Below are positions 16,975 to 24,677 of a stretch of DNA of 64,000 nucleotides, piece by piece (position 1 is the stretch's first letter; each line of letters begins with the position of its first letter). The position numbers and the translations under genes were made by a program. Under the pieces are notes generated by a model. The model was not told the origin of the DNA, searched no databases, and saw only the letters and a list, made by a program, of their open reading frames with translations. Origin of the DNA: Corynebacterium pseudotuberculosis (GTDB taxonomy: Bacteria; Actinomycetota; Actinomycetes; Mycobacteriales; Mycobacteriaceae); contig NZ_CP021251.1 of assembly GCF_002155265.1 (NCBI RefSeq), positions 186,001 through 250,000 of the forward strand. Direction: 5' to 3'.

Positions 16975-18408
16975 ATGAGTCGATTTGCCGTTCGCCACCT
17001 CAGCGCAGCTATTCTCCTGGCTGCTCCACTGATCGCCGGCACTGTTTACGCAGTGAGCACTGATTACGATCTTGCCAGTTCCTGGTCCACGGGGGAGGAA
17101 TCAGCTGGTGCCCCCGCAGTGCATGACGATGCAGCGCTTGTCGACGCCCGCCGCGCAGCCGGAGAAGCCGGTGCCCAAGCAGGACTGCTCAAAGGCGGAA
17201 CCAAGCAGCTTGCCGACGGCACACACAAGCTCGCCGAAGGATCCAAACAACTCGGCGCAGGAACAACATCCGCCCGCGATGGGGCCGCAAAGCTTGCCGA
17301 CGGCATGAACCAACTTCAGGCCGCCACCGGCCAGCTCGGAAATGGTGCAACAGAGATAGCCAATGGGGTAGACCATGCGGTTGGACAACTCTTTGCTCTG
17401 GAAGCAGTTCGTGGACAAATCCTTGGGGCGATTGATCGAACCATCGGAGACATTGCCAAAAGCAAAGATCCTAAGGCTGCCGAGTTCAAACCGGAGCTAG
17501 AGGAATTCCGCAATCAAGTAGACACTTTCCAAGTAGACAAAAGCATTACTGATCAGCTGACTAAACTCCGTGATGGCTCGCGTGAACTGGCCAACCAGCT
17601 CCATGTTCCGGGTTATGGCTTCCACGATGGCATCTATTCAGCCACTAAAGGCTCTAAAGAACTTTCTGCCGGCCTTAACGAGCTCGCCGCTGGCGTCGAT
17701 GAGGCTCTCAAAGGGGTAGAACAGCTTGACCAGGGTGCTCAAAAAGTCGATGGGATGGCTAAAACCAACCAGGACCGTGTTGGCGCAGTCTCGCGCGCGC
17801 TGCCTGTTATCCAAGCGGGAACTCCAGAAGCTAAAGAAGCAGGGATAACTAAGACGCTTGCTCCCATGTATGCCTTCCTAGTCGCCGCGGGAGTCATGCT
17901 TGCCGCCGGTACCTACGGGCGTGGCCGGGCATGGGTAGTAAGCCTTGTCGGAGGCATAGCGCTCGCAGCTCTAGGTGGCTCACTCGTGGCGATTCTAGGC
18001 AGCGAGCTGGGGGCGGCGGAAGCAGCTGCGGCTGCTGGAATATGCGCCCTGCTCGTCTTAGCCTCTGGCTTGGGGACGGCCGTCCTTATTCGGGCATTTG
18101 GCGCTACATGGGGCTATCTGGCTGCACTTGTGGGAATTATCGCGCAGGTGGGCGTTGTGGGATGGGTATGGAATTCTGCGGCAACAGCGCAGATCGGTAC
18201 AACTGCTCAGGCCTTAGTGAACCTTATGCCGTTGAACTACCCCACGCTGGCGTTAAGCTCACTTGGCAATGGAACGCATTCCCCAGCCTTGTGGGTTGCC
18301 ATTGTGGTCACCGCTGGTCTAGCGGCTGTCGGAGCAGCGGCACTGAAGCTGCTAGGTAAGCGAGAACCCTCAGGTGCTCATGCAACACCTGAGGACATCA
18401 TCCGCTAG
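16975..18408 (+). CDS. YhgE/Pip-like membrane protein with Leu/Gly heptad repeats
   Basis: 477 residues. It has an N-terminal membrane helix (LSAAILLAAPLIAGTVYA), then an extracytoplasmic helical region (about 60-290) built of LADG/LAEG/LGAG repeats such as GTKQLADGTHKLAEGSKQLG, and finally five or six membrane helices (about 295-460). This is the layout of YhgE/Pip proteins, related to ABC-2 permeases and to phage-receptor Pip; substrates are unknown, but several relatives act in envelope or ESX-type secretion. TATAGT abuts the ATG at 16969-16974, so a transcript from that -10 would start inside the frame; a different promoter or start is possible. The stop overlaps the convergent gene by four bases. 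Confidence 0.75.
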   Translation: MSRFAVRHLSAAILLAAPLIAGTVYAVSTDYDLASSWSTGEESAGAPAVHDDAALVDARRAAGEAGAQAGLLKGGTKQLADGTHKLAEGSKQLGAGTTSARDGAAKLADGMNQLQAATGQLGNGATEIANGVDHAVGQLFALEAVRGQILGAIDRTIGDIAKSKDPKAAEFKPELEEFRNQVDTFQVDKSITDQLTKLRDGSRELANQLHVPGYGFHDGIYSATKGSKELSAGLNELAAGVDEALKGVEQLDQGAQKVDGMAKTNQDRVGAVSRALPVIQAGTPEAKEAGITKTLAPMYAFLVAAGVMLAAGTYGRGRAWVVSLVGGIALAALGGSLVAILGSELGAAEAAAAAGICALLVLASGLGTAVLIRAFGATWGYLAALVGIIAQVGVVGWVWNSAATAQIGTTAQALVNLMPLNYPTLALSSLGNGTHSPALWVAIVVTAGLAAVGAAALKLLGKREPSGAHATPEDIIR

Positions 18409-19811
18409 TTTTTCTGTGAATCAAGCGCGCCGGTAAGGGGTAGCACCTCTACCGGCGCGACGCTTTCTATAATCTCTTGTTCTGGCGTGGCGGCCTTATC
18501 GGAATCTGCTGGTGCTACCTCAGATACCTCAATCACGCTTTGATCCGCAGTCTGATCTGCAGTAACTGCTCGTGGCGTCGGCTGAGCGTCGGCAGGCTTA
18601 GGCGTGATGTTGAAGAACTTATCCAAGCCCTTGACGTTAAACTGCGTGGAGTTATAGCGGCTGTTGTTAGAAGTATTCCACTGTGACACCACAATGTTCA
18701 TGTCAGCGAGGGTGGAAAAAGGCGTGATATAGCCGCCGTAGAGCTGGGTGAAGTTATTTTCATTTTGTTTAGCTCCCCAGCCGCCGGTGCCCGCGACCAC
18801 CACATTGGCTGGTTTAATCTTGTCCCAGCTTTGGTCGAGTTTCTCGGAGATCCGTACCTCGATGGCCCAGGTCTCTTCATTGAACATACTGAGTACCCAA
18901 TGCCCCTCTATGCGGCGCAGGGACATTTCACCGGCCTTAACCGAATTGCTGAGGATCGGTGTGAGATGTGCACCGTCGACATGCTTGGACCAGGTGTTTG
19001 CAGTGGGGTTATAGTGCTCCCACTGCTGTTCATCGCCGATCTGTTCAGGGCGGAAACGGGTGAGATAGACGCTGTGTGCGCGGCCGAATTTAGAGGAGAC
19101 CATATATACGTAGCCGTCATCGCCGTTTTCCCAGGAGAGAAGGCTGCCGAACTCGTTCATGTAACTAGCGGGTATCTCGTTGACGCTAGACCAGGTCTTT
19201 CCCTGATCGGTGGACTTCCAGATCTGAGTTTTTATGACGTTGCCTAGGCCCTGATGCCACATGGCCTGCATGTAGATTGTCCCGTCGATGTTAATGACGT
19301 CCGAGGGGAGGAGCGTGAGGCGATCTTTATGCTCGTACTTAATAAGCTGCTCGGCTTTTTCCCCCTCGTTGAGTGGGCGAACAATCTGTATTTTTCCGTC
19401 TTCTCCCAGCTTGGCCACTAAACCGATGGGACTTTTCCACTCACCCTGTAGCCCTTCGCCTGTGAAGGAGTCCCCGAAAATGATGGCAAATTCTTTGCCG
19501 TCCTTGGCTAGTCGGACCATTTCCCCTAGATCACCGGAGAGGATACCGACCTTGTCGGATTTACCACGCCCGAAAAGATCGTCGAGCATAGTAACTGTGA
19601 GGCCTTCGGAGATTCGGTTTGGGCGCTGTGGGGCAGGCTTAGCGTCTGGGGCCGAGGAGCCAGAAGAACCAGAGGATAAGGCTGAAGATAAAGCGGAAGG
19701 CAATCGCATGATATTCCCAAAGTCGATGGCGTGTCCGGTGCTTACACTGGTGAACGAGCTAAGAGTAACTAGGGTGGCAACCGTCAGGGCTTTTCGACGG
19801 GTCATTCTCAT
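18405..19811 (-). CDS. Secreted DUF4185 protein, GH183-like (possible endo-D-arabinanase)
   Basis: 468 residues. The N-terminus MRMTRRKALTVATLVTLSSF is Tat-like (twin arginine, hydrophobic core) and cleavage would follow STGHA. After a Ser/Gly/Pro linker (40-65) comes the DUF4185 domain, about 68-400, beginning with FAIIFGDSFTGEG and containing QIWKSTDQGKTWSSVNEIP, a beta-propeller blade. DUF4185 members have been assigned to GH183, endo-D-arabinanases of mycobacteria and gut bacteria, so remodelling of cell-wall arabinan is plausible. The catalytic acids were not verified. The acidic tail ends with LPLTGALDSQKN: an LPxTG sortase motif, but without the hydrophobic segment and basic end that sorting needs. 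Confidence 0.75.
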   Translation of the reverse strand: MRMTRRKALTVATLVTLSSFTSVSTGHAIDFGNIMRLPSALSSALSSGSSGSSAPDAKPAPQRPNRISEGLTVTMLDDLFGRGKSDKVGILSGDLGEMVRLAKDGKEFAIIFGDSFTGEGLQGEWKSPIGLVAKLGEDGKIQIVRPLNEGEKAEQLIKYEHKDRLTLLPSDVINIDGTIYMQAMWHQGLGNVIKTQIWKSTDQGKTWSSVNEIPASYMNEFGSLLSWENGDDGYVYMVSSKFGRAHSVYLTRFRPEQIGDEQQWEHYNPTANTWSKHVDGAHLTPILSNSVKAGEMSLRRIEGHWVLSMFNEETWAIEVRISEKLDQSWDKIKPANVVVAGTGGWGAKQNENNFTQLYGGYITPFSTLADMNIVVSQWNTSNNSRYNSTQFNVKGLDKFFNITPKPADAQPTPRAVTADQTADQSVIEVSEVAPADSDKAATPEQEIIESVAPVEVLPLTGALDSQKN

Positions 19812-20069
19812 TGCATGCCTTCCTGTCTATGTTCCACATGAAGTAAATGAGCATACCAGCAATAGAATCTGATATTTTTATGTGACAGGGGCGGGTCTGG
19901 CCGGGGTCTGGGGTTGCGATCCTGCATTTCCATAGACAAAGAGGCGTTATGGGGCATGATTTTGGGCTTTTGTCTATGGAAATGCAGGATCTGTCGGTGG
20001 TAAGGATGACAGGGCGGCGCGGTAACACACAGAAAAACAGGCCAGCAATCCAATGGGTCACTAGCCTGC
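19812..20069. other. Intergenic region holding a strong inverted repeat
   Basis: No plausible gene is seen between the DUF4185 start and the island boundary. The only structured element is the inverted repeat at 19918-19991. The promoter of the DUF4185 gene should lie in the first 100 bases. Confidence 0.5.
19918..19991. repeat. Perfect 23-bp inverted repeat
   Basis: 19918-19940 and 19969-19991 are exact reverse complements (arms begin GATCCTGCATTTCC) separated by 28 nt. No T tract follows in either direction, so it is not a normal terminator. No flanking target duplication is seen. It could be a small RNA hairpin, a protein-binding cruciform, or a miniature element. Confidence 0.8.
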
Positions 20070-20097
20070 TCTCAATGGTCGGGATAACAGGATTTGA
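20070..20097. other. Distal attachment-site copy of the tRNA-Pro island
   Basis: These 28 bases are identical to 24539-24566, which is the last 22 bases of tRNA-Pro plus six downstream bases. The match stops sharply at 20098 (G here, A at the tRNA). A perfect copy of a tRNA 3' end away from the tRNA is the classic mark of site-specific integration by a tyrosine recombinase. Confidence 0.85.
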
Positions 20098-20205
20098 GTC
20101 AGCTCCAAACTGACACTTTTGGCACTGCTCGACTGCGGCGGTGATAGGTGACAAGTCAGTTGGCATACGCCGAGGGATTTGCCAATTATTCTGCGCTACA
20201 TAGTT

Positions 20206-21033
20206 CTACTTCAGAATATTTTTCTTAAAAGTAAGGGCGCCCAGGAAGAAGAGAAAAGCAGATAAAACCAGCAGTAAAATCCATGAAATTACTACTACCC
20301 AGTTGGGTTCCCCAATATAGATTTCCCTAACCGGAGTAGCCACCATGGACAGTGGTGGAATCCAAGAAACTGCTGGAAGCCAACCACTTTCAAAAGAGCC
20401 AATTTTGATCAACGGCAAAAACGGGACAAATAGCGTGACAAAAAAGAGGATAAGGATCGGAAGTTGCGCAGCTAAGTAGTCTTCATTTCTTGAAACAAGA
20501 GCACCTGCCATGCCAAATAAAGCAGTAAAAACAAGGTAGCCAGGAAACATAAACAAGAGCACTATGAATGTTCTTGACCATGGAAAACTAGCAAAATCCG
20601 ACAATCCAAATAAAATAGAAGAAACTGCTGTAATTCCCCAAAGGGCAGTTAGTTGAAATAGTCCGATAATAACGTGGCCAAACACCTTTCCTAGGTATAA
20701 CTCATCAGCACGAATCGAAGAAAGAAGAATCTCAACAACTTTGTTATCTTTCTCGTCAACCATGGAAGCGCCTAGTAGAGGTGAGCTCATCATGATGGAC
20801 ATCGACAACGCAACCAGCATAAATAACCCCACGACAACACTTACATCGTGTGGATTGAAATCTTTGCCGGAATTAACAACTTGTTTCGAAGAAAAGCCGA
20901 CTAAGGCAATCGCTCCCAAGGCAACTACAGCAAAAACTATCGAGACTGATTTACTTCTAACGCTAAGAAGTGCCTCTCTTTGGGCCACCAGAAATACAAG
21001 AGAATATCGAAAAGAATCGTTTGCAATTATCAT
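20206..21033 (-). CDS. ABC-2 type transporter permease, NatB-like
   Basis: 275 residues with an N-terminal helix (VSIVFAVVALGAIALVGF) and five more membrane helices. The central segment LGASMVDEKDNKVVEILLSS is the conserved ExxxxxxEILL-type motif of ABC-2/NatB exporters, where it contacts the ATPase. It follows the ATPase gene by three bases on the same strand, so the two form an exporter. With the peptide gene upstream and divergent, export of, or self-protection against, that peptide is a reasonable guess. The partner ATPase gene is broken. Confidence 0.8.
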   Translation of the reverse strand: MIIANDSFRYSLVFLVAQREALLSVRSKSVSIVFAVVALGAIALVGFSSKQVVNSGKDFNPHDVSVVVGLFMLVALSMSIMMSSPLLGASMVDEKDNKVVEILLSSIRADELYLGKVFGHVIIGLFQLTALWGITAVSSILFGLSDFASFPWSRTFIVLLFMFPGYLVFTALFGMAGALVSRNEDYLAAQLPILILFFVTLFVPFLPLIKIGSFESGWLPAVSWIPPLSMVATPVREIYIGEPNWVVVISWILLLVLSAFLFFLGALTFKKNILK

Positions 21034-21036
21034 TGA

Positions 21037-21951
21037 TCAGGTATCCTTGCCATAAATGCTCGATAGGGTGTCAAGAAGCGAATTTTTCTCGTATCGCATT
21101 TCGCGTATTTCTTCGGGTTTCAATCCGCATTGCATCAACTCGCCAACAGAAATTTCCCCGGATTTCAAGATCAATTTCACGCCATCAATAACAGCCTGAG
21201 CTGATTCTATTCTCTCGTTATTGTCAAAAGTAATATCCTCGATTTTTCTACCTTTACTAAGGTTCAGTGATACATGGACCAAATACTTTATCCTCTGGCG
21301 AGGAAATGCCAGATGCAGTTCCGTCATATGAAACTATCCCGTCTTTCATAATGACTACACGATCGGATATTTTTCTACGATTTCGATCTGGTGCGAGCTG
21401 AACAATATTGCGGCACCGCTGGCAGCGTATTCCCGTAGAAGATACTGAAAACGATCAACAGCTAAAGGATCAAGGCCTGAAAAGGGTTCGTCTAAAACCA
21501 ACAACTCTGGCGAATGAATTAAAGCAGAAGCAATCTGGATCCGTTGCTTGTTTCCTAGCGACAGTTCCTTAACTTTTGAGTCGGCGAATTGGGATACTTC
21601 AAGCTTATCCAGGAGTTCTTTAATTCGAGGCTTCATTTTCTCCTTCGGTATTCGGTGTAGTCGCGCAAAGTAGCGGAGCTGGTTGACCACAGTCTCATCA
21701 GAGTAAAGTCCACGTTCTTCAGGCATATATCCGACACCTCGAACTGAATCGGGAGCAATTTTCTGCCCCGCAACTAAGACCTCACCTATGTCTGGTTTCA
21801 TGAGCCCGAGTGCGATTCTCATCGAAGTAGTCTTGCCCCCACCGTTTGAAGCAAGCAGGCCAACTATCTCGCCGCGATCCACGGAAAAATTTACGCCTTT
21901 GAGCACCTGTTTTGAGCCGAAACTCTTCTGTACGTTATCGAATTTAAGCAA
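21037..21951 (-). pseudogene. ABC transporter ATP-binding protein, NatA-like, with two compensating frameshifts
   Basis: The first part (21951 to TAG 21355) has Walker A ASNGGGKTTSMR, signature ELSLGNKQRIQIASALI, Walker B ELLVLDEPFSGLDPLA and SSHQ. Then the frame is lost at a five-T run (21370-21374, five A in the gene). Adding one base restores EKISDRVVIMKDGIVSYDG in the other frame. A second shift near 21290-21330 returns to the first frame, which then reads KYLVHVSLNLSKGRKIEDI to the end at 21037 (DTLSSIYGKDT). The intact protein would have about 305 residues, normal for NatA/bacitracin-type ATPases. The Walker A has Asn-Gly-Gly-Gly rather than the usual Asn-Gly-Ala-Gly, still acceptable. 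Confidence 0.82.
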
Positions 21952-22170
21952 GCTATATCCTTGTTTCTGGCTGATTGTCGTACGAAAGTAGGGGCCACTG
22001 TGGCACAGCAGAAATATTTCTTTAGATAATTTTTTGATTAAAACCGAGCACGATTCTAACTTTCTTTACAGCTATCATCGTCAGCAACATCCCTTACTTG
22101 AAACTATAACCAATAGTGTTCAATGCGGGGGTGTACCCTCTTTAGCTCTAACTCATTAAAAGGACCCATT
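21952..22170. other. Divergent intergenic region between the ABC genes and the peptide gene
   Basis: 219 bp without a gene. It should carry promoters for both directions. TTGAAA at about 22099 on the plus strand could be a -35 box for the peptide gene. I see no clear operator. Confidence 0.4.
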
Positions 22171-22370
22171 ATGCAGGTTTCCGAGTATCTAAACTCATAG
22201 AGCATCGATTTTGATGCAAATGAATACTCACGTCCCGTCACTCACGTCCCGTCACCTCGGCTGCAGCTGCTCCTGTTGTTGCAACATGCTGGCAGGTTGC
22301 CGGCGGTGTAGCTGGCTTCACTGCCGTCATCGGAGGAGCCGTGGCAGCTTACACTGCCACCAAGAGATAG
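22171..22370 (+). pseudogene. Inactivated bacteriocin-like hydrophobic peptide gene
   Basis: ATG 22171 has AAAAGGA seven bases upstream and reads MQVSEYLNS, then TAG at 22198, then in the same frame SIDFDANEYSRPV. A 14-bp tandem duplication (22226-22239 and 22240-22253, ACTCACGTCCCGTC) then shifts the frame. Removing one copy gives EYSRPVTSAAAAPVVATCW followed by QVAGGVAGFTAVIGGAVAAY and TATKR, with stop at 22368-22370. The ancestral product had about 66 residues: an acidic leader-like half and a glycine/alanine-rich hydrophobic half with GxxxG-like spacings (GGVAG, GGAVAA), as in unmodified class II bacteriocins. An ABC exporter lies divergent next to it. Family assignment is by pattern only. 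Confidence 0.65.
22226..22253. repeat. 14-bp tandem duplication that breaks the peptide gene
   Basis: Two exact adjacent copies of ACTCACGTCCCGTC. Fourteen is not a multiple of three, so the duplication moves the downstream part out of frame. Confidence 0.9.
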
Positions 22371-22400
22371 TCCCTTTCATATTCCAGCAGCGATACTTCT

Positions 22401-22419
22401 ATAGGTAAGGTTAACCTAT
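22401..22419. promoter_or_regulatory. DtxR-box-like palindrome
   Basis: ATAGGTAAGGTTAACCTAT matches the 19-bp DtxR consensus (TTAGGTTAGSCTAACCTAA) at 15 positions, with symmetric ATAGGT/ACCTAT arms. It overlaps the ATG (22418) of a 19-residue frame, MKSISDVLSASTFPSSIQK, ending at 22477. DtxR is the iron-dependent repressor of corynebacteria. Functional binding is inferred. Confidence 0.45.
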
Positions 22420-22477
22420 GAAATCTATCTCCGATGTCCTGAGTGCATCTACTTTTCCGAGCTCGATTCAGAAGTAA
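22418..22477 (+). CDS. Possible short leader peptide or gene fragment
   Basis: ATG 22418 to TAA 22475-22477 encodes 19 residues (MKSISDVLSASTFPSSIQK). GTAAGG lies about ten bases upstream. Just after it another frame stays open to about 22540 (SELDSEVNHEVAKTDHPKRM), so this may be the start of a second small gene disrupted by a frameshift. Function unknown; it may equally be chance. Confidence 0.25.
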   Translation: MKSISDVLSASTFPSSIQK

Positions 22478-22596
22478 ATCATGAAGTAGCCAAAACCGAT
22501 CATCCGAAGAGAATGCAACGTTGCGTTAAACGAACGAGACGTTGAAGCTGGTATCTGTTTTTCGCTGCAGAGTCTCGGACGACCCCTACTGCAAGA

Positions 22597-22634
22597 AGCG
22601 ATCTCCTTTATCGACTGATATAGAGATCGTTTTT
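22597..22634 (+). terminator. Rho-independent terminator in the island
   Basis: CGATCTC (22599-22605) pairs with GAGATCG (22623-22629), extended by G-T and A-T pairs, and is followed by a five-T run. It would end the transcript of the peptide gene region. Confidence 0.65.
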
Positions 22635-22965
22635 CGGTCAAGTGTTTATGCCGTGTCGTGGGCGATATCCTGAAGACGGCTTCCTTATCCTGCGTGGTTA
22701 CGGGATGACCAAGGCGCGCCCAGTTTCGTCGAGGCCGCTGCGCAATGAAGAGAAATCGGTAGATCCATGCAGAGAACTATGGTGTTTGAATATGGTATGT
22801 CGTGGCTCGTGTTGGCTGGGGTGTTCCTATGCTTTTGTGAAGCCTTTCCATCATCTTGGATAGTGGAAACTGGGGGGTATTTCGGCCGTATGTGTAAGGC
22901 GCCGGTGAGTCTTAGCCCGCTGGCCTTTGCTTTTGTTTCAAGTAGTGATTGTGTGGCGATATTTC
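22635..22965. other. Unassigned stretch left of the IS element
   Basis: 331 bp between the terminator and the outer inverted repeat. Short frames exist on both strands but none has a ribosome binding site or a recognisable motif. It is probably decayed mobile DNA. Confidence 0.4.
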
Positions 22966-23065
22966 GGGTTAAGCAGCAAAAGTGTGTCTGCTTTTGATGA
23001 TTGCTACTGGTCAACGCACACAAATCGGCGTGGAATAGGCCTTTGGGAGTTATTTCACATCGATT
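22966..23065. repeat. Outer inverted repeat, left arm
   Basis: About 100 bp resembling the reverse complement of 24396-24490. Shared blocks include GGGTTAAG, GCAAAA, GTGTGTC, TACTGGT and GGCGTGGAATAG. It lies just outside the IS256-type terminal repeat at 23066. Confidence 0.65.
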
Positions 23066-24395
23066 GAGGGTGTCAGTCCGTTTGCGTACGGGGGCTGATT
23101 TGCAAGTATAAAGCGAACCAGCCGGGGTATACCACGGAAAGCTGATTGATAGCCTGCTTCCCATTAGTCGCCCTACTACCTTCGATCAGCCGCTTGGCTG
23201 AAACAAAAACCTTGGCTCCTTCTCTGGCACGGCGGACAGCTCGATGGAATTCGTGGTGTAGATAACCTTCCTAGCTGACGGCGGGAACTGCAGGAACGGG
23301 ATGAATTTATCCCATGCCTCGCGCCATACTTTCATTGATTGCGGATACTTCTGACCAAGCTCACTGGCTTCGAACTCCTCGAGTGCTGCGCGGGCCTTAT
23401 CGTCATTAACAGCGGTATAGATTGCTCGGCAGATACTTCGCACTGCTTTTCGGTTACCGTAGACTACCCACCGGTTGGCGGCACGAATCAGATGGACAAC
23501 GCAGGTCTAGATCATCGAATCTGGCTACGTTGCTTGGATTGCCTCAGGAAAGCCTTTGAGCCCGTCGCAGCAAACGATAAAGACATCGCTGACACCGCGG
23601 TTGGCAATTTTCTGCACACACCTGCGGCCAGAACGTTGCTCCCTCATTGGTGGTACCCCATAGCCCCAAAATGTGTTTGATGCCTTCCATGTTCACACCA
23701 ACAGCCATGTAAACGGCCTTGTTGACTACGCGCCGGTTGTCGCGGATCTTCACGCGTAGCGCGTCAAGGAAAATTACTGGGTAGAACTCGTTGAGTTGCC
23801 TGGTCTGCCACACGGTGACTTCTTCAAGGACTGCATCGGTGACTGCGCTGATGGTATCCGGCGACAGATTTACCCCCGTGGTTGTGGCCAGGTGGTGTTC
23901 GATGCCGCGCACGGTCATTGCACCGGCGTACAGGCTGATGATCATGTCATCAAGGTCGGTGAGTCTGCGGCTGCCTTTGGGGACCATACGCGGCATGTAG
24001 GTGCCAGACCTATCGTGAGGAACACTACTATCGACAGGTCCGTAGGCTGAGTCCACCGTCATGAGATACGAGCCGTTGCAACTGTTGCCTGACCAACAGC
24101 GTCTTTGCCCGCGCGGTCACCATGTTCGTAGCTAAGGTGAGCATCCATTTCTGTATTCAACCCGGTGTTGATCGTGGCCTGCAGCAAACCACGCACTAGC
24201 TCGTTAGCGTCGGAGGTTGATTCGCCCAGCTCTTGGATGAGCTTGGTGGTTTCGGGATTGTTCATCAGCCGGCGGCTGATGTCAGCGACGCGCTCAGTGT
24301 CAGCATGTTTCTTCGGGGGACGCAACAGTCATTGTTGCGTACTCTCCTTCGTGATTGGGGTTTTAACCCTCATGCACAAAGAGTCCGACACCCTC
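23066..24395 (-). mobile_element. Degenerate IS256-family insertion sequence
   Basis: Terminal repeats start with GAGGGTGTC at 23066 and at 24395 (reverse strand). The 1330-bp length fits the IS256/Mutator family. The left-end sequence recurs as a scar at 39290-39385. No perfect target-site duplication is visible. Confidence 0.7.
23186..24325 (-). pseudogene. IS256/Mutator-family transposase, broken by several frameshifts
   Basis: The N-terminal piece (24325-24059, ending in HLSYEHGDRAGKD) is followed in another frame by 24062-23544 (RRLTDLDDMIISLYAGAMTV, FLDALRVKIRD with the first catalytic Asp, VYMAVGVNMEGIKHILGLW). The next block encodes a VCCDGLKG-like segment with the second Asp in a further frame. 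Then 23443-23186 carries VWREAWDKFIPFLQFPP and YTTNSIE with the catalytic Glu. All DDE residues are recognisable but lie in at least three frames, so the enzyme is inactive. The overall length matches an intact transposase of about 400 residues. Confidence 0.85.
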
Positions 24396-24490
24396 GCGTG
24401 GAATAACCCCTGGGAGCTATTCCACGCCGTTTTAGATAGGTTCACCAGTAACAACCGCTAGAAACGGACACACTTTTTGCTACTTAACCC
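24396..24490. repeat. Outer inverted repeat, right arm
   Basis: This is the inverted counterpart of 22966-23065. It contains its own hairpin, CGTGGAATA with TATTCCACG (24397-24405 and 24418-24426). The nested arrangement suggests that the true element is longer than the GAGGGTGTC-bounded part, or that one element sits inside another. Confidence 0.6.
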
Positions 24491-24501
24491 CAAACAAAGG
24501 A

Positions 24502-24538
24502 ATAAGCTGGGACATGGTGTACACCATGTCCCAGCTTA

Positions 24539-24539
<1 letters not shown>
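24502..24539 (-). terminator. tRNA-Pro terminator, a perfect 38-bp palindrome
   Basis: The two 19-bp arms are exact (24502-24520 and 24521-24539). On the minus strand it begins five bases past the tRNA 3' end and is followed by TATTCCTTTGTTTGG. Its last base overlaps the att repeat. Confidence 0.75.
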
Positions 24540-24621
<82 letters not shown>

Positions 24622-24677
24622 TTGATACGGGAAATACTCTAGTTGATCAATGTAGTAAACAACAAAACTGCATTGTC

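Noticed and set aside
20030..20070. Second tRNA gene or tRNA fragment with full cloverleaf beside the att copy
   Set aside because: Only the last 22 bases of tRNA-Pro are present at 20070-20097; no acceptor 5' strand, D-arm or anticodon arm can be built.
19759..20166. Minus-strand 135-codon frame upstream of the DUF4185 gene
   Set aside because: It overlaps the DUF4185 start, the inverted repeat and the att copy; no protein-like pattern.
22685..23164. Minus-strand 159-codon frame left of the IS
   Set aside because: It crosses the outer inverted repeat and the IS end, has no ribosome binding site and no recognisable domain.
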